Assembly (NCBI RefSeq): GCF_025791835.1
Contig: NZ_JAOXLP010000003.1
Span: 1-64,000 of the forward strand
DNA from: Roseomonas xinghualingensis
GTDB lineage: Bacteria; Pseudomonadota; Alphaproteobacteria; Acetobacterales; Acetobacteraceae
Direction of reading: 5' to 3'
Length of the DNA: 64,000 nucleotides
Position numbers and translations under genes: made by a program. Shown in pieces: positions 52,911 through 62,128 of the stretch. Within the stretch, counting starts at the first letter, position 1. Each line of letters opens with the position of its first letter. The notes beneath the pieces were generated by a model. The model saw only the letters and a program-made list of their open reading frames with translations, made no database searches and had not been told where the DNA came from.

Positions 52911-54583
52911 TGGCCCGCCAACTTGCGCAGGGCGAAGCGCTGCAGCTTGCCGGATTCGGTGCGGGGAAGGGCTTCGAGGAACTCGATCACGCGCGGGTAT
53001 TTATAGGGCGCGATCTCGGCCTTCACATGCTCCTGCAGCTCCTTCACCAGATGGTCGCCGGGCAGGTAATCCCCCTTGAGGGCGACATAGGCCTTCACCA
53101 GCATGCCGCCCTTGCCGTCCGGCACGCCGACCACGCCACATTCGCGGACCGCCGGATGGGTGAGCAGGGCGCCTTCCACCTCAGGGCCCGCGATGTTGTA
53201 GCCGGCGGCCACGATCATGTCGTCGCCGCGGCCCTGGTAGCGAAAGAAGCCGTCCTCCTCCTGGATGTAGACATCGCCGGGAATGTTCCAGCCGTGGCGG
53301 ACATAGTTCGCCTGGCGCGGATCGGCGAGGTAGCGGCAGCCGATGGGGCCGCGGATGGCGAGCCAGCCGGGCGTGCCGCGCGGAACCTCATTGCCCTGGT
53401 CGTCCATGATCTTTGCCTGGTAGCCGGGCACGGGAATGCCCGTGTAGCCGGGGCGCACGGATTCCTGGGGTGCCGCGATGAAGATGTGCAGCATCTCCGT
53501 GCCGCCGATGCCGTCCATCAGGCGCAGGCCCGTGGCTTTCTCCCAGGTCTCGAAAATGGCCTTGGGCAGGGTTTCACCCGCCGAGACGCATTTGCGGAGG
53601 GAGGAGATGTCGAACTGATCCACCTTCTGCGCCATCACCCGATAAGCGGTGGGGGCGGTGAAGCAGATGGTGGCGCGGTACTTCTCGATGGCGGGAAGCA
53701 GCTCGTCGGGGCCTGCCTTCTCCAGCAGGATGCCGGTGGCGCCGACGCGGAAGGGAAAGAGCACGAGGCCGCCCAGGCCGAAGGTGAAGGCCAGCGGGGC
53801 GGAACCGATGAAGCGGTCCTCGGGCGTGGGGCGCAGGATGTGTCGGGAATAGCCGTCGCAGATCGCCAGCATGTCCCGGTGGAAATGCATGGTGCCCTTG
53901 GGCAGGCCCGTGGTGCCGGAGGTGAAGCCGATCAGGCAGACATCGTCGGCGGCGGTGTCGCAGGCGGTGAAGCCTTCGGGCTGGGCGGCGCAGCGGGATT
54001 CGAGATCACCATTGCCCCAATAGACAAGGTGCTTCAGGCAGGGCGCCTTGGCGGCGGCCAGCTCCATCTCCTCGCGCAGCTTCACGTCGCAGAGGGCGTG
54101 GGTGATCTGCGCCTTGTCCAGCATCTGCCCCAGCTCCTTCGCGCGGAGCAGCGGCATGGTGGCGACGACGACGCCGCCCGCCTTCAGCACGGCGAGATAG
54201 GTGGCTGTCATCCAGGCATTGTTGGCGCTGCGCAGCATCACGCGATTGCCGGGAACCATGCCCAGGTCACGCGTAAGGACATTACAGATGCGATCCACGC
54301 GGTCCTGAAGCTGCCGGTAGGTGAGGGTTTCCTCCGGCGTGATCAAAGCGGGATGGTCGCCGCGGCCCTTCTCCACATTGCGGTCGAGGAACTCGACGGC
54401 GCAGTTCAGGCGCGTGGGATAGCGGTAGTCCTCCAGGTCGAAAAGGAGCTCCGGCCATTGCTCGCGCGGAGGCAGGTTCTCGCGCGGGAAGCTGTCCAGA
54501 TGGGCGCTGGGCGCGAAATCAGGCGTGGCGCCGGACCAGCCGGCGGTGTCGGTCCCGGATGTCTTGCAGTCGGTGTGCGTCAT
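52907..54583 (-). CDS. benzoate/2-aminobenzoate-CoA ligase family enzyme
   Basis: A 558-aa acyl-adenylate-forming ligase that would activate an aromatic acid to its CoA thioester. Core motifs are [18 protein letters not shown] (A3), [12 protein letters not shown] (A5), [16 protein letters not shown] (A8), and [14 protein letters not shown] with catalytic Lys at about 546 (A10). Its strongest resemblance is to benzoate-CoA ligases, including those for 2-aminobenzoate. Substrate is inferred from the neighbouring monooxygenase/reductase. It overlaps the acyl-CoA dehydrogenase stop by 4 bases. Confidence 0.92.
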   Translation of the reverse strand: MTHTDCKTSGTDTAGWSGATPDFAPSAHLDSFPRENLPPREQWPELLFDLEDYRYPTRLNCAVEFLDRNVEKGRGDHPALITPEETLTYRQLQDRVDRICNVLTRDLGMVPGNRVMLRSANNAWMTATYLAVLKAGGVVVATMPLLRAKELGQMLDKAQITHALCDVKLREEMELAAAKAPCLKHLVYWGNGDLESRCAAQPEGFTACDTAADDVCLIGFTSGTTGLPKGTMHFHRDMLAICDGYSRHILRPTPEDRFIGSAPLAFTFGLGGLVLFPFRVGATGILLEKAGPDELLPAIEKYRATICFTAPTAYRVMAQKVDQFDISSLRKCVSAGETLPKAIFETWEKATGLRLMDGIGGTEMLHIFIAAPQESVRPGYTGIPVPGYQAKIMDDQGNEVPRGTPGWLAIRGPIGCRYLADPRQANYVRHGWNIPGDVYIQEEDGFFRYQGRGDDMIVAAGYNIAGPEVEGALLTHPAVRECGVVGVPDGKGGMLVKAYVALKGDYLPGDHLVKELQEHVKAEIAPYKYPRVIEFLEALPRTESGKLQRFALRKLAGQ

Positions 54584-55737
54584 GCCGCCCCCTCGGCCCG
54601 CGCGCGCTCCGCGCGGGCGATGATGATCCGCTGCACCTCGCTGGCGCCTTCATAGACGCGCAGCGCGCGAACCTCCCGGTAGAGTTTTTCCGCGGGGTGT
54701 TCACGGACGACGCCGTGCCCCCCGTGTATTTGCACGCATCGGTCGGCCACGCGCTGCGCGGCCTCCGTGGCGTGGAGCTTGGCCATGGACGCCTCGCGCG
54801 AGACGCGGGGAGCGCCGGAATCCTTGAGCCAGGCGGCGCGATAGACGAGGAGGGCGGAGGTCTCCACATCCACGGCACTTTCGGCGATGGCGGCCTGGGT
54901 CATCTGCTGGTCAAACAATGGACCGCCGAAGAGGTGGCGGTTGCTGGCGCGTCCGACGGTGAGGTCCAGCGCGTGGCGGGCGAAGCCGAGAGCGGCGGCA
55001 CCCACGGTGGAGCGGAAGACATCCAGCGTGGCCATGGCAACCTTGAAGCCATCGCCGGGCTTGCCGAGGCGGTAGGTGTCGGGGACGCGCATATCCTCGA
55101 AGCGGAGCGTGGCGAGGGGGTGGGGCGCCGAAACCTCGATGCGCTCCGCGATGCTCAGGCCAGGCGTGTCGGCGGGGACGAGGAAGGCGGTCAGTCCCTT
55201 GGCGCCTGGTGCCTCGCCCGTGCGGGCAAAGACGACATAGGTGCCGGCGATGCCGCCATTGCTGATCCAGGTCTTGCTGCCATCAATGCGCCAGTGATCG
55301 CCTTCGCGGCTGGCGGTGGTGGCGAGGGCGGCGACATCGGAGCCTGCCTCGGGTTCGCTGAGCGCGAAGGCGGCAAGGGCGGTGCCGGCGCGGGCGGCGG
55401 GGAGGAAGCGGGACTTTAGATCATCGCTTCCGAAGAGGGTGATGGAACCCGTGCCCAGGCCCTGCATGGCGAAGGCGAAATCCGCCAGGCCGGAATGGCG
55501 CGCCAGCACGTCGCGCGCGATGCAGAGAGAGCGGACATCGAGCCTGCCATCCTCCGGCGCGGCCATGAGGAGAAGCCCGGCCTCTCCCATGGAGCGCGCG
55601 AGGGCACGCACGGCGGCGTCCGTGTCGCCTTCCGAAAGCCGCGCGGCATGGGCGGCGGCCCAGGCTTCGACTTCCTCCGCCCATTCCCGGTGGTGCGGCT
55701 CGAAAAAGGGCCAGGAGAGGAAGTCGCGGTCAGCCAT
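54580..55737 (-). CDS. acyl-CoA dehydrogenase
   Basis: A 385-aa FAD enzyme. Family signatures are [35 protein letters not shown], and a C-terminal [19 protein letters not shown] containing the catalytic Glu of the YEG motif. It would introduce a double bond in the ring-derived acyl-CoA during beta-oxidation-like steps. The start ATG (55737) shares one base with the hydratase stop; the end overlaps the ligase start. Confidence 0.95.
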   Translation of the reverse strand: MADRDFLSWPFFEPHHREWAEEVEAWAAAHAARLSEGDTDAAVRALARSMGEAGLLLMAAPEDGRLDVRSLCIARDVLARHSGLADFAFAMQGLGTGSITLFGSDDLKSRFLPAARAGTALAAFALSEPEAGSDVAALATTASREGDHWRIDGSKTWISNGGIAGTYVVFARTGEAPGAKGLTAFLVPADTPGLSIAERIEVSAPHPLATLRFEDMRVPDTYRLGKPGDGFKVAMATLDVFRSTVGAAALGFARHALDLTVGRASNRHLFGGPLFDQQMTQAAIAESAVDVETSALLVYRAAWLKDSGAPRVSREASMAKLHATEAAQRVADRCVQIHGGHGVVREHPAEKLYREVRALRVYEGASEVQRIIIARAERARAEGAA

Positions 55738-56546
55738 CAGTTGCCCTCGAAGACCGGGCGGCGCTTGGCGGCGAAAGCCTCGTAGGCGCGGCGGAAATCC
55801 TGGGTGGTCATGCAGAGGGCCTGGGCGACGGCCTCGGCCTCGATCGCCTGCTCAATGGACATGGACCATTCCATGGCCAGCATCCGCTTCGTCATGGCAT
55901 TGGCGAAGCCGGGGCCATCCGTGATCTGGCGGGCGAGGTCCGCGACGGTCTGCATCAGCGCCTCGGGCTCCGCCGCGCGGGAGAAGAAGCCCCAGTCCAG
56001 CCCCTCCTGGGTGGACATGGAGCGGCCGGTGTACAGAAGTTCCGAGGCGCGGCCCTGGCCGATGATGCGGGGCAGGATGGCGCAGGCGCCCATGTCGCAG
56101 CCTGCCAGCCCGACACGGTTGAAGAGGAAGGCGACCTTCGCGCGTGGTGTGGCGATGCGGATGTCGGAGGCCATGGCGATGATGGCGCCGGCGCCGGCCG
56201 CGACGCCATCCACCGCCGCCAGGATGGGCTGCGGGCAGGCGCGCATGGCCTTCACCAGATCGCCCGTCATGGCGGTGAACTGCATCAGGCCCTTGGTATC
56301 GCGGTCCAGCAGCGGGCCGATGATCTCGTGCACGTCGCCGCCGGAGCAGAAATTGCCACCGGATCCGGAGATGACGAAGGCGCCGACATTCTCGTCTTGC
56401 ACGGCGCAGCGGAAGATCGAGACCAGCTCCGCATAGGATTCGAAGGTCAGTGGATTCTTCCGCTCGGGGCGGTCGAGCAGGATGGAGGCGACCTTGCCAT
56501 CCACCGTCAGGCGTACATGCCGTGCCTGGAAATCGCTGAGGCTCAT
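55737..56546 (-). CDS. enoyl-CoA hydratase/isomerase family protein
   Basis: A 269-aa crotonase-fold protein. Oxyanion-hole motifs are [11 protein letters not shown] and [17 protein letters not shown]. The usual catalytic Glu region (PEVxLGL) reads [20 protein letters not shown], typical of an aromatic-catabolism subgroup rather than fatty-acid hydratases, so its exact reaction is open. The ATG at 56546 overlaps the MarR stop by 4 bases; the frame upstream overlaps the MarR gene and is rejected. Confidence 0.92.
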   Translation of the reverse strand: MSLSDFQARHVRLTVDGKVASILLDRPERKNPLTFESYAELVSIFRCAVQDENVGAFVISGSGGNFCSGGDVHEIIGPLLDRDTKGLMQFTAMTGDLVKAMRACPQPILAAVDGVAAGAGAIIAMASDIRIATPRAKVAFLFNRVGLAGCDMGACAILPRIIGQGRASELLYTGRSMSTQEGLDWGFFSRAAEPEALMQTVADLARQITDGPGFANAMTKRMLAMEWSMSIEQAIEAEAVAQALCMTTQDFRRAYEAFAAKRRPVFEGN

Positions 56547-57052
56547 GCCTCGCCCTCCGAAATGGCCGAGCGGACGCTGCGGCGCGTGCGATCCAGCAGG
56601 CGCAGGAGCGATGTCCGGTCCGTGGTGGAAAGCCCCTTGAGAAGCTCCGCGACCCATTGCTCATGGGCCGCGGACTGGCGCGCGAATTCGCGCCGGCCCT
56701 GGGGAGTGAGGCGGAGCGTCACGGCGCGGCGGTCTTCCCGCACGACGCGGCGCTCGATCAGGCCTTCTTCCTCCAGCCTTGCGGCGAGGCCGGTGACATT
56801 GCCGCCGGTGACCATCATGCGGCGGCTGATCTCGCCGGGGGTAAGGCCGTCCGGCGCGCGCTCAAGCTGGGCCAGGAAGTCGAAGCGGGGGAGGGTGGTA
56901 TCGAAGCCCGCGCGAAGGCGCCGGCGGATCTCCGCCTCGATCAGGCGGGCACAGGAGAGCATGCGCAGCCAGAGGCGCAACTCGTCCTTGTGGCCGGCGG
57001 GAGCGTGGTCCAGCGCGGTCTCGGCGTCGATATGGGTGTCGGGCGGGGTCAC
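56543..57052 (-). CDS. MarR-family regulator inside the aromatic operon
   Basis: A 169-aa winged-helix repressor. The helix-turn-helix is [20 protein letters not shown] and the wing [19 protein letters not shown]. The GTG start at 57052 overlaps the SDR stop as GTGA; this position and the operon logic make it more likely than any upstream start. MarR proteins of aromatic-CoA operons usually respond to the CoA ester. The twin GCTTGAAGCCTAAA sites in the divergent promoter are the likely operators. Confidence 0.9.
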   Translation of the reverse strand: MTPPDTHIDAETALDHAPAGHKDELRLWLRMLSCARLIEAEIRRRLRAGFDTTLPRFDFLAQLERAPDGLTPGEISRRMMVTGGNVTGLAARLEEEGLIERRVVREDRRAVTLRLTPQGRREFARQSAAHEQWVAELLKGLSTTDRTSLLRLLDRTRRSVRSAISEGEA

Positions 57053-57801
57053 GGGACCTCGCCTCCATCCACCGCGATGGCGCGGCCGTTGATGGCACTC
57101 GCGCCATTGCCGCACAGGAAGAGAACGGTGGCAGCCACTTCTTCGGGCTGAACGAGACGGCCCTGGGGATTGTGGCGGGCGAGTTCGGCACGTGCCTCGG
57201 CTTCGGAACGGCCGGTCTTCGCCATGATGCGGGCGACGCTTTCGGCCACGATGTCTGTTTCGGTGAAGCCGGGGCAGACGGCGTTCACCGTCACGCCCCT
57301 GGTGGCGACTTCCAGAGCCAGGGCGCGTGTGAGGCCGAGAAGGCCATGCTTCGCCGCCGTATAGGCGGTGACATAGGGATAGCCCCGCAGGGCGGCTGTG
57401 GAAGCGATGTTCACCACCCGGCCCCACCCGGCTTCCAGCATGGAGGGAAGGGCCGCGCGGGTGGCGGAGGCGGCGCCGAGCAGGTTCACGCGCAGCATCC
57501 GCTCCCAGATTGCCTCATCCGTCTTCAGGAAGGGGGCGCTCTCGGCGGCACCGGCGGCATTCACCAGGATGGCAGGAGCGCCGCAGCGGGCCAGGGCGGC
57601 GGGGAATGCGCCTTCCTGCGTGACATCAACGATTTCGTAGCCATTGGCCTGGCCGGAATCGACGGCGACGCGGAGCGGGGCCTCCCGCCGGCCCACCACC
57701 GTTACGCGGGCGCCCGCGCGGGTGAGGATGGCGGCCACGGCCAGGCCGATGCCCGTTCCGCCGCCTGTCACGATCGCATGCCGCCCGGTGATGCCGTCCA
57801 T
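57049..57801 (-). CDS. SDR-family 3-hydroxyacyl-CoA dehydrogenase-like
   Basis: A 250-aa short-chain dehydrogenase. The cofactor motif is TGGGTGIG, followed by NAAG, with catalytic Ser in VNIASTAALRG, and Tyr and Lys in YTAAKHG. It is first gene of the operon. Its likely role is oxidation of a 3-hydroxyacyl-CoA after ring opening. No Shine-Dalgarno sequence precedes the ATG, and one operator copy ends 4 bases upstream, so transcription may begin at or near the ATG. Confidence 0.93.
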   Translation of the reverse strand: MDGITGRHAIVTGGGTGIGLAVAAILTRAGARVTVVGRREAPLRVAVDSGQANGYEIVDVTQEGAFPAALARCGAPAILVNAAGAAESAPFLKTDEAIWERMLRVNLLGAASATRAALPSMLEAGWGRVVNIASTAALRGYPYVTAYTAAKHGLLGLTRALALEVATRGVTVNAVCPGFTETDIVAESVARIMAKTGRSEAEARAELARHNPQGRLVQPEEVAATVLFLCGNGASAINGRAIAVDGGEVP

Positions 57802-57804
57802 AAT

Positions 57805-57818
57805 GCTTGAAGCCTAAA
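57805..57818. promoter_or_regulatory. operator copy 1, SDR side
   Basis: GCTTGAAGCCTAAA with the palindromic core GCTT-G-AAGC. It is identical to the copy at 57862, 57 bp away, and begins 4 bases upstream of the SDR start codon. Confidence 0.65.
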
Positions 57819-57847
57819 ATGTTTTCGCGCTGGGCCGCAAGCACCCG

Positions 57848-57877
57848 TTGAAAGGCCGGAAGCTTGAAGCCTAAACT
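57848..57877 (+). promoter_or_regulatory. promoter of the monooxygenase/reductase gene
   Basis: TTGAAA (57848-57853), an 18-base spacer, and TAAACT (57872-57877). The second operator copy lies in the spacer and covers the first bases of the -10, so a bound MarR protein would block RNA polymerase. Confidence 0.6.
57862..57875. promoter_or_regulatory. operator copy 2, monooxygenase side
   Basis: The same 14-mer GCTTGAAGCCTAAA in the same orientation as copy 1, embedded in the TTGAAA/TAAACT promoter. Confidence 0.65.
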
Positions 57878-57908
57878 ATTTGCGGTTGCGACATCCAGGA
57901 GGCGTCCC

Positions 57909-60218
57909 ATGCGGATCGCGGTTATCGGCGGTGGGCCCGCAGGGCTCTATTTCGCGATCCTGATGAAGCGGGACCGGCCGGAGGCCCGGATCACCGTGGT
58001 CGAGCGCAACCAGGCGGATGATACCTTCGGCTTCGGTGTGGTCTTCAGCGACCAGACGCTGGAGACCTTCGAGAAGGCGGACCGCCCCTCCTATGAGGCA
58101 ATTACCGATGCCTTCGCCTATTGGGACGATATCGAGATCCACGCCAAGGGGTCGGTGCACCGCATCGGCGGCAACGGCTTCTGCGGCTGCTCGCGCCGCA
58201 CGCTGCTGATGCTGCTCCAGGACCGGGCGCGGGAGCTTGGCGTCGAGCTGGAATTCGGGCGCGAGGCGAAGCCGGAGGACTTCCCGGATGCCGACCTGAT
58301 CGTGGCCGCGGATGGCATCAACAGCGCGGTGCGGCAGCGCGACCTGGAGCATTTCTCCCCGACGGTGGACCTGCGGCCCAACCGCTTCGCCTGGATGGGC
58401 AGCACGCGGCCCTTCGACGCCTTCACCTTCTTCTTCAAGGAGCGGCCCGAGGGCATCTTCATCGCCCATTGCTACCAGTATGAGGCAGGTGCCAGCACCT
58501 GGGTGCTGGAGACCGATCCGGAGACCTTCGAGCGCGCCGGGCTGGGCGCGATGGATGAGGCGCAGAGCGCGGCCTTCCTGGAGGAGGTCTTCGCCGAGGA
58601 GTTGCAGGGCCACCGGCTGACCACGAACCGCAGCCTCTGGCGGCAGTTCCCGATGATGCGCTGCGCACGCTGGTCCAAGGGAAATGTCGTGCTGCTGGGC
58701 GATGCCAAGGCAACAGCGCATTTCTCCATCGGTTCGGGCACCAAGCTGGCGATGGAGGATGCCATCGCGCTGCACGGCGCCTTCATGCGTGGCGGTACGG
58801 TGGAGGAGGCCCTGGCGCATTTCGAGGGCGGGCGGCGCGAGGAGGTGGAGAAGACCCAGCACGCGGCGGATGTGTCGCTGGTCTGGTTCGAGCATGTGCG
58901 CCGCTTCTGGCATATGCTGCCCACGCGCTTCGCCTTCGGGGTGATGACGCGCTCCAAGGCGATCACCTGGGACAATCTCGCGCTGCGCGCCCCGGAATTC
59001 GTGGAGGAATCACGGGCGCTTTTCGAGGAGGACGTGCGCAGGGAAGGGCTTCCGGCCGTGGCCGGCGCGCCCCCCATGTTCCAGCCCTTCCGGCTGCGCG
59101 GGATGCAGCTGGCGAACCGCGTCGTCGTCTCGCCCATGTGCCAGTATTCGGCGACGGATGGCATGCCGGATGACTGGCACCTGATGCATTACGGCGCCCG
59201 CGCCACGGGCGGCGCCGGGCTGATCTTCACCGAGATGACCTGCGTCTCGCCCGAGGCGCGCATTACGCCGGGCTGCACGGGCCTTTGGAACGATGCGCAG
59301 GAAGCCGCCTGGAAGCGGATCGTGGATTTCGTCCATGCGCATGGTGAAAGCCGTATTGCGCTGCAGCTTGGCCATGCCGGGCAGAAGGGCGCGACGAAGC
59401 TGATGTGGGAAGGGATGGACCAGCCCCTGCCGGAAGGCGGCTGGCCGATCGTCTCCGCCAGCGCCAAACCCTACTTCCCGAACAGCCAGGTGCCGCGCGA
59501 GATCTCCCGCGCGGAGATGGACAAGGTGCGTGACAATTTCGTGGAGGCGGCCCGGCGTGGCGCGCGGGTGGGTTTCGACATGCTCGAATTCCACTGCGCC
59601 CATGGCTATCTGATGGCCAGCTTCCTCTCGCCGCTGCTGAACCTCCGCCGGGATGAGTATGGCGGCAGCCTGGAGAACCGGCTGCGCTACCCGCTGGAAG
59701 TGTATCGCGCGATGCGGGCCGTGTGGCCCGCGGACAAGCCGATGAGCGTGCGTGTCTCGGCCACCGATTGGGCGGATGGCGGCATCACGGATGAGGAGAC
59801 GCTTGCCATTGCCCGCGCCTTCGCGGAGGAGGGCTGTGACCTGCTGGACGTCTCCACCGGCCAGACGGTGGCGGACAGCGCGCCGCATTACGGGCGCATG
59901 TTCCAGGTGCCCTGGTCCGACATGATCCGGAACGAGGCGAAGGTCGCCACCATGTGCGTCGGCAGCATCACCAGCGCGGACCAGATCAACACCATCCTGG
60001 CCGCCGGACGTGCCGATTTGGTAGCGCTGGCGCGGCCGCATCTGGTGGACCCTGCCTTCACCCTGCACGCGGCCGCCCGCTACGGCGTCCGCACCGCCTG
60101 CCCGCCGCAATACCGCTGGGGCCAGGAGGCATTGCTGCGCAACGCGGCACGGGAGGAGGCGGATCTGCTGGAGTTGCGGCGCAAGGCCCGGCCGAAGCGG
60201 CACGCCAAGGCCGGTTAG
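57909..60218 (+). CDS. bifunctional aromatic-CoA monooxygenase/reductase (2-aminobenzoyl-CoA or salicylyl-CoA type)
   Basis: A 769-aa fusion of two flavoenzymes. Residues 1 to about 380 form an FAD monooxygenase (AVIGGGPAGLYFAILMKR; FGFGVVFSDQTL; LLGDAKATAHFSIGSGTKL). Residues about 395-755 form an old-yellow-enzyme-type FMN reductase (FQPFRLRGMQLANRVVVSPM; LQLGHAGQKG; LRRDEYGGSLENRLRYPLEV). This is the layout of 2-aminobenzoyl-CoA monooxygenase/reductase (Azoarcus abmA) and salicylyl-CoA 5-hydroxylase/oxidoreductase. It hydroxylates and then reduces the CoA-bound ring. GGAGGCG precedes ATG 57909. It is divergent from the seven-gene operon. Confidence 0.95.
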   Translation: MRIAVIGGGPAGLYFAILMKRDRPEARITVVERNQADDTFGFGVVFSDQTLETFEKADRPSYEAITDAFAYWDDIEIHAKGSVHRIGGNGFCGCSRRTLLMLLQDRARELGVELEFGREAKPEDFPDADLIVAADGINSAVRQRDLEHFSPTVDLRPNRFAWMGSTRPFDAFTFFFKERPEGIFIAHCYQYEAGASTWVLETDPETFERAGLGAMDEAQSAAFLEEVFAEELQGHRLTTNRSLWRQFPMMRCARWSKGNVVLLGDAKATAHFSIGSGTKLAMEDAIALHGAFMRGGTVEEALAHFEGGRREEVEKTQHAADVSLVWFEHVRRFWHMLPTRFAFGVMTRSKAITWDNLALRAPEFVEESRALFEEDVRREGLPAVAGAPPMFQPFRLRGMQLANRVVVSPMCQYSATDGMPDDWHLMHYGARATGGAGLIFTEMTCVSPEARITPGCTGLWNDAQEAAWKRIVDFVHAHGESRIALQLGHAGQKGATKLMWEGMDQPLPEGGWPIVSASAKPYFPNSQVPREISRAEMDKVRDNFVEAARRGARVGFDMLEFHCAHGYLMASFLSPLLNLRRDEYGGSLENRLRYPLEVYRAMRAVWPADKPMSVRVSATDWADGGITDEETLAIARAFAEEGCDLLDVSTGQTVADSAPHYGRMFQVPWSDMIRNEAKVATMCVGSITSADQINTILAAGRADLVALARPHLVDPAFTLHAAARYGVRTACPPQYRWGQEALLRNAAREEADLLELRRKARPKRHAKAG

Positions 60219-60239
60219 CCGCCGTTACATAACCACCCG

Positions 60240-60264
60240 GCAACTGCCTGGCGACTCGACCGTT
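60240..60264 (+). promoter_or_regulatory. putative stress promoter of the DUF2382 cluster
   Basis: GCAAC (preceded by G) at 60240-60244, a 16-base spacer, then CGTT at 60261-60264, 26 bases before the ATG at 60291. Almost the same -35/-10 pair and distance to ATG as at 4018 for the catalase-like gene. Confidence 0.45.
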
Positions 60265-60290
60265 TGTTGGCAGGGCACAAAGAGGTCGCC

Positions 60291-60692
60291 ATGCCGGACG
60301 AGGCTCCTGCCGAGATCGTGCTGCCTGTCATGGAGGAGTCCCTCCATCTGGAGACGCGCGGGGCCGAAACGGGACGAGTGAGCGTCTCCCTCTCCACCGA
60401 GACCCAGGAGGAGGTGCTGCGCAAGACGCTCCGAAGTCAGCGGGCGGAGGTCGAGCGCCACACGGTAGGGCGGACGGTCTCGGAGGTTCCGAAGATCCGG
60501 CAGGAAGGCAATCTCCTGATCATTCCCGTGGTCGAGGAGGTCCTTGTCGTCGAGAAGCGGCTGGTACTGAGAGAGGAAATCCATCTCCGCCTGACGGATG
60601 ATGTCGTGGAGGTGGAGCAGCCGGTGACCCGCCGGGTGCAGCACGCCGTCGTCGAGCGGCTTCCACCCGCTGCCGGCGAGGAGAACTCCTGA
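60291..60692 (+). CDS. DUF2382 domain protein
   Basis: A 133-aa acidic, beta-hairpin-rich protein of the DUF2382 type. The repeat-like strands EIVLPVMEESLHLETR, IIPVVEEVLVVEKRLVLREE and HLRLTDDVVEVEQPVTRRV alternate Val/Glu/Arg. DUF2382 domains occur in stress proteins linked to radiation, desiccation and general stress; the molecular role is unknown. AAGAGGT lies before the ATG at 60291. It heads a three-gene stress set. Confidence 0.88.
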   Translation: MPDEAPAEIVLPVMEESLHLETRGAETGRVSVSLSTETQEEVLRKTLRSQRAEVERHTVGRTVSEVPKIRQEGNLLIIPVVEEVLVVEKRLVLREEIHLRLTDDVVEVEQPVTRRVQHAVVERLPPAAGEENS

Positions 60693-60762
60693 ACGAAGCT
60701 GAGGCTCGGGCCCTCAGCGTTTCGATCCCTGCGTCACCGTGGCCCTAAAAAGGAGTGCAGGC

Positions 60763-61899
60763 ATGATACGTACCATTACCGGCTTGTTCGACAATCGTGC
60801 TGCGGCAGAGGCCGTCATCTCCCATCTGCGTAACCATGACGGGATCAACCCGGACCGCTTCACGATCCATGGCCAGGAGAGCAGTGCCACCGGGGATACG
60901 GAGGGGCGGGGTTTCTGGGCCTCATTACGCGACGTCTTCATCGCCGATGAGGATCGCTACACCTATTCTGAGGGCATCCGCCGCGGTGGCTTCGTCGTCA
61001 CCGCCGAGGTGGATGACGCGATCTCGGACCATGCGATGGACGTGTTCGAGCAGCATGGCGCCGTCGACCTGGAGTCGAGGGAAGCTGAGTGGCGCTCGTC
61101 CGGCTGGACTGGCTACCAGTCCGATACTCCGGGCATGTCGGGCACTGCGGGGATTGCCGGGGCCGCTGGAGCGAGCACAGGTGACTCGATGAACACCTCT
61201 GGCGCCCCGGGCACCGGAACCATGGGGGCCACCTCCACCACCCCGGGCACCGGAGCGATGGGGAGCACCTCCATCACCCCGGGCACCGGAACCATGGGGG
61301 CCACCTCCACCACCCCCGGCACCGGAGCGATGGGGAGCACCTCCACCACCCCGGGCACCGGAACCATGGAGACCACCTCCACCGCTGCCGCCAGTGGCGC
61401 CGGGGCCATGCCGGGCGGCGAAGCGGGCATGGGCGCGGGAACGTCTTCCGGCGCGACCCCCACGACCATGGCGGGCAGCAGTGGCGCCACGACAAATGAG
61501 GAGCGGATTCCGGTGGTGGAGGAGCAGCTCCGCGTCGGGAAGCGCGAGATGGATCGCGGCCGGGTGCGGGTACGCTCCTATATCGTCGAGACCCCGGTCG
61601 ATGAAACGGTGACGCTGCGTAGTGAACATGTGCGCGTCGAACGACGTCCAGTGGACCAGCCGCTCTCCGCCGCGGACGATGCTTTCCGCGAGCGCACCAT
61701 CGAGGCGGTCGAGCACGCCGAGGAGGCGGTCGTCTCCAAGGAAGCGCGCGTGAAGGAGGAACTGGTCATCCGCAAAGATGTGGACCTCCGGGACGAAACC
61801 ATTTCCGACACTGTCCGCCGGACTGAGGTGGAGGTTGAGGGCGATATCGACAGCAATGCGGATGAGACCAAAAAGCCCGGTCGCCCGGCCGGTGTCTGA
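60763..61899 (+). CDS. YflT-like/DUF2382 stress protein with repeat linker
   Basis: A 378-aa protein with three parts. The N-terminal general-stress domain (residues 1-120, TITGLFDNRAAAEAVISHL, GFWASLRDVFIADEDRYTY, GIRRGGFVVTAEVDD) is closely related to the whole of the gene at 62129. The Gly/Thr/Ser-rich linker of about 80 residues contains five 11-residue repeats of PGTGxMGxTST. The C-terminal DUF2382 domain begins ERIPVVEEQLRVGKREMDRG. AAAAAGGAGTGCAGGC supports the ATG at 60763. The first domain plus linker plus DUF2382 links the two small neighbours in one chain. Confidence 0.88.
   Translation: MIRTITGLFDNRAAAEAVISHLRNHDGINPDRFTIHGQESSATGDTEGRGFWASLRDVFIADEDRYTYSEGIRRGGFVVTAEVDDAISDHAMDVFEQHGAVDLESREAEWRSSGWTGYQSDTPGMSGTAGIAGAAGASTGDSMNTSGAPGTGTMGATSTTPGTGAMGSTSITPGTGTMGATSTTPGTGAMGSTSTTPGTGTMETTSTAAASGAGAMPGGEAGMGAGTSSGATPTTMAGSSGATTNEERIPVVEEQLRVGKREMDRGRVRVRSYIVETPVDETVTLRSEHVRVERRPVDQPLSAADDAFRERTIEAVEHAEEAVVSKEARVKEELVIRKDVDLRDETISDTVRRTEVEVEGDIDSNADETKKPGRPAGV
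61207..61371 (+). repeat. coding minisatellite, five 33-bp units
   Basis: Five head-to-tail 33-bp units beginning CCGGGCACCGGA, arranged as alternating ACCATGGGGGCC and GCGATGGGGAGC types, giving a 66-bp higher-order period. It encodes the linker of the stress protein. Near-identity between units indicates recent expansion. Confidence 0.9.
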
Positions 61900-61926
61900 T
61901 CTGGTCTGAAGGCCGTAAGGGAGCGA

Positions 61927-61950
61927 GGGCTGCGGTATGCGCCGCAGCCC
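61927..61950 (+). terminator. hairpin after the repeat-bearing stress gene
   Basis: Perfect arms GGGCTGCGG and CCGCAGCCC with a 6-base loop, 28 bases past the stop. No U-run follows. Confidence 0.6.
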
Positions 61951-62128
61951 CACCTCTGTGTGGGCGGGCCAGTCCGCCGTGTATCCGGGCTGCGATTTCC
62001 TGCCACCCCAACGCCGTGGCCGATAAGGGCCCGGGTTCTGTGGGAGGTGCGAGGCACAGGCGTCGCGCCTGCCCCGGCAACTCAGGCCCCAGCCTGCCGT
62101 TCCCCTGGCAGGGAGGCAGGAGGAAGCC

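Noticed and set aside
56543..57427. A 294-codon version of the MarR gene
   Set aside because: The N-terminal extension lies entirely inside the SDR gene in another frame. The GTGA overlap at 57052 gives a normal MarR length.
61207..61371. Regular repeats suggestive of a CRISPR array
   Set aside because: Units are contiguous without unique spacers, lie in frame inside a coding region, and no cas genes are present.
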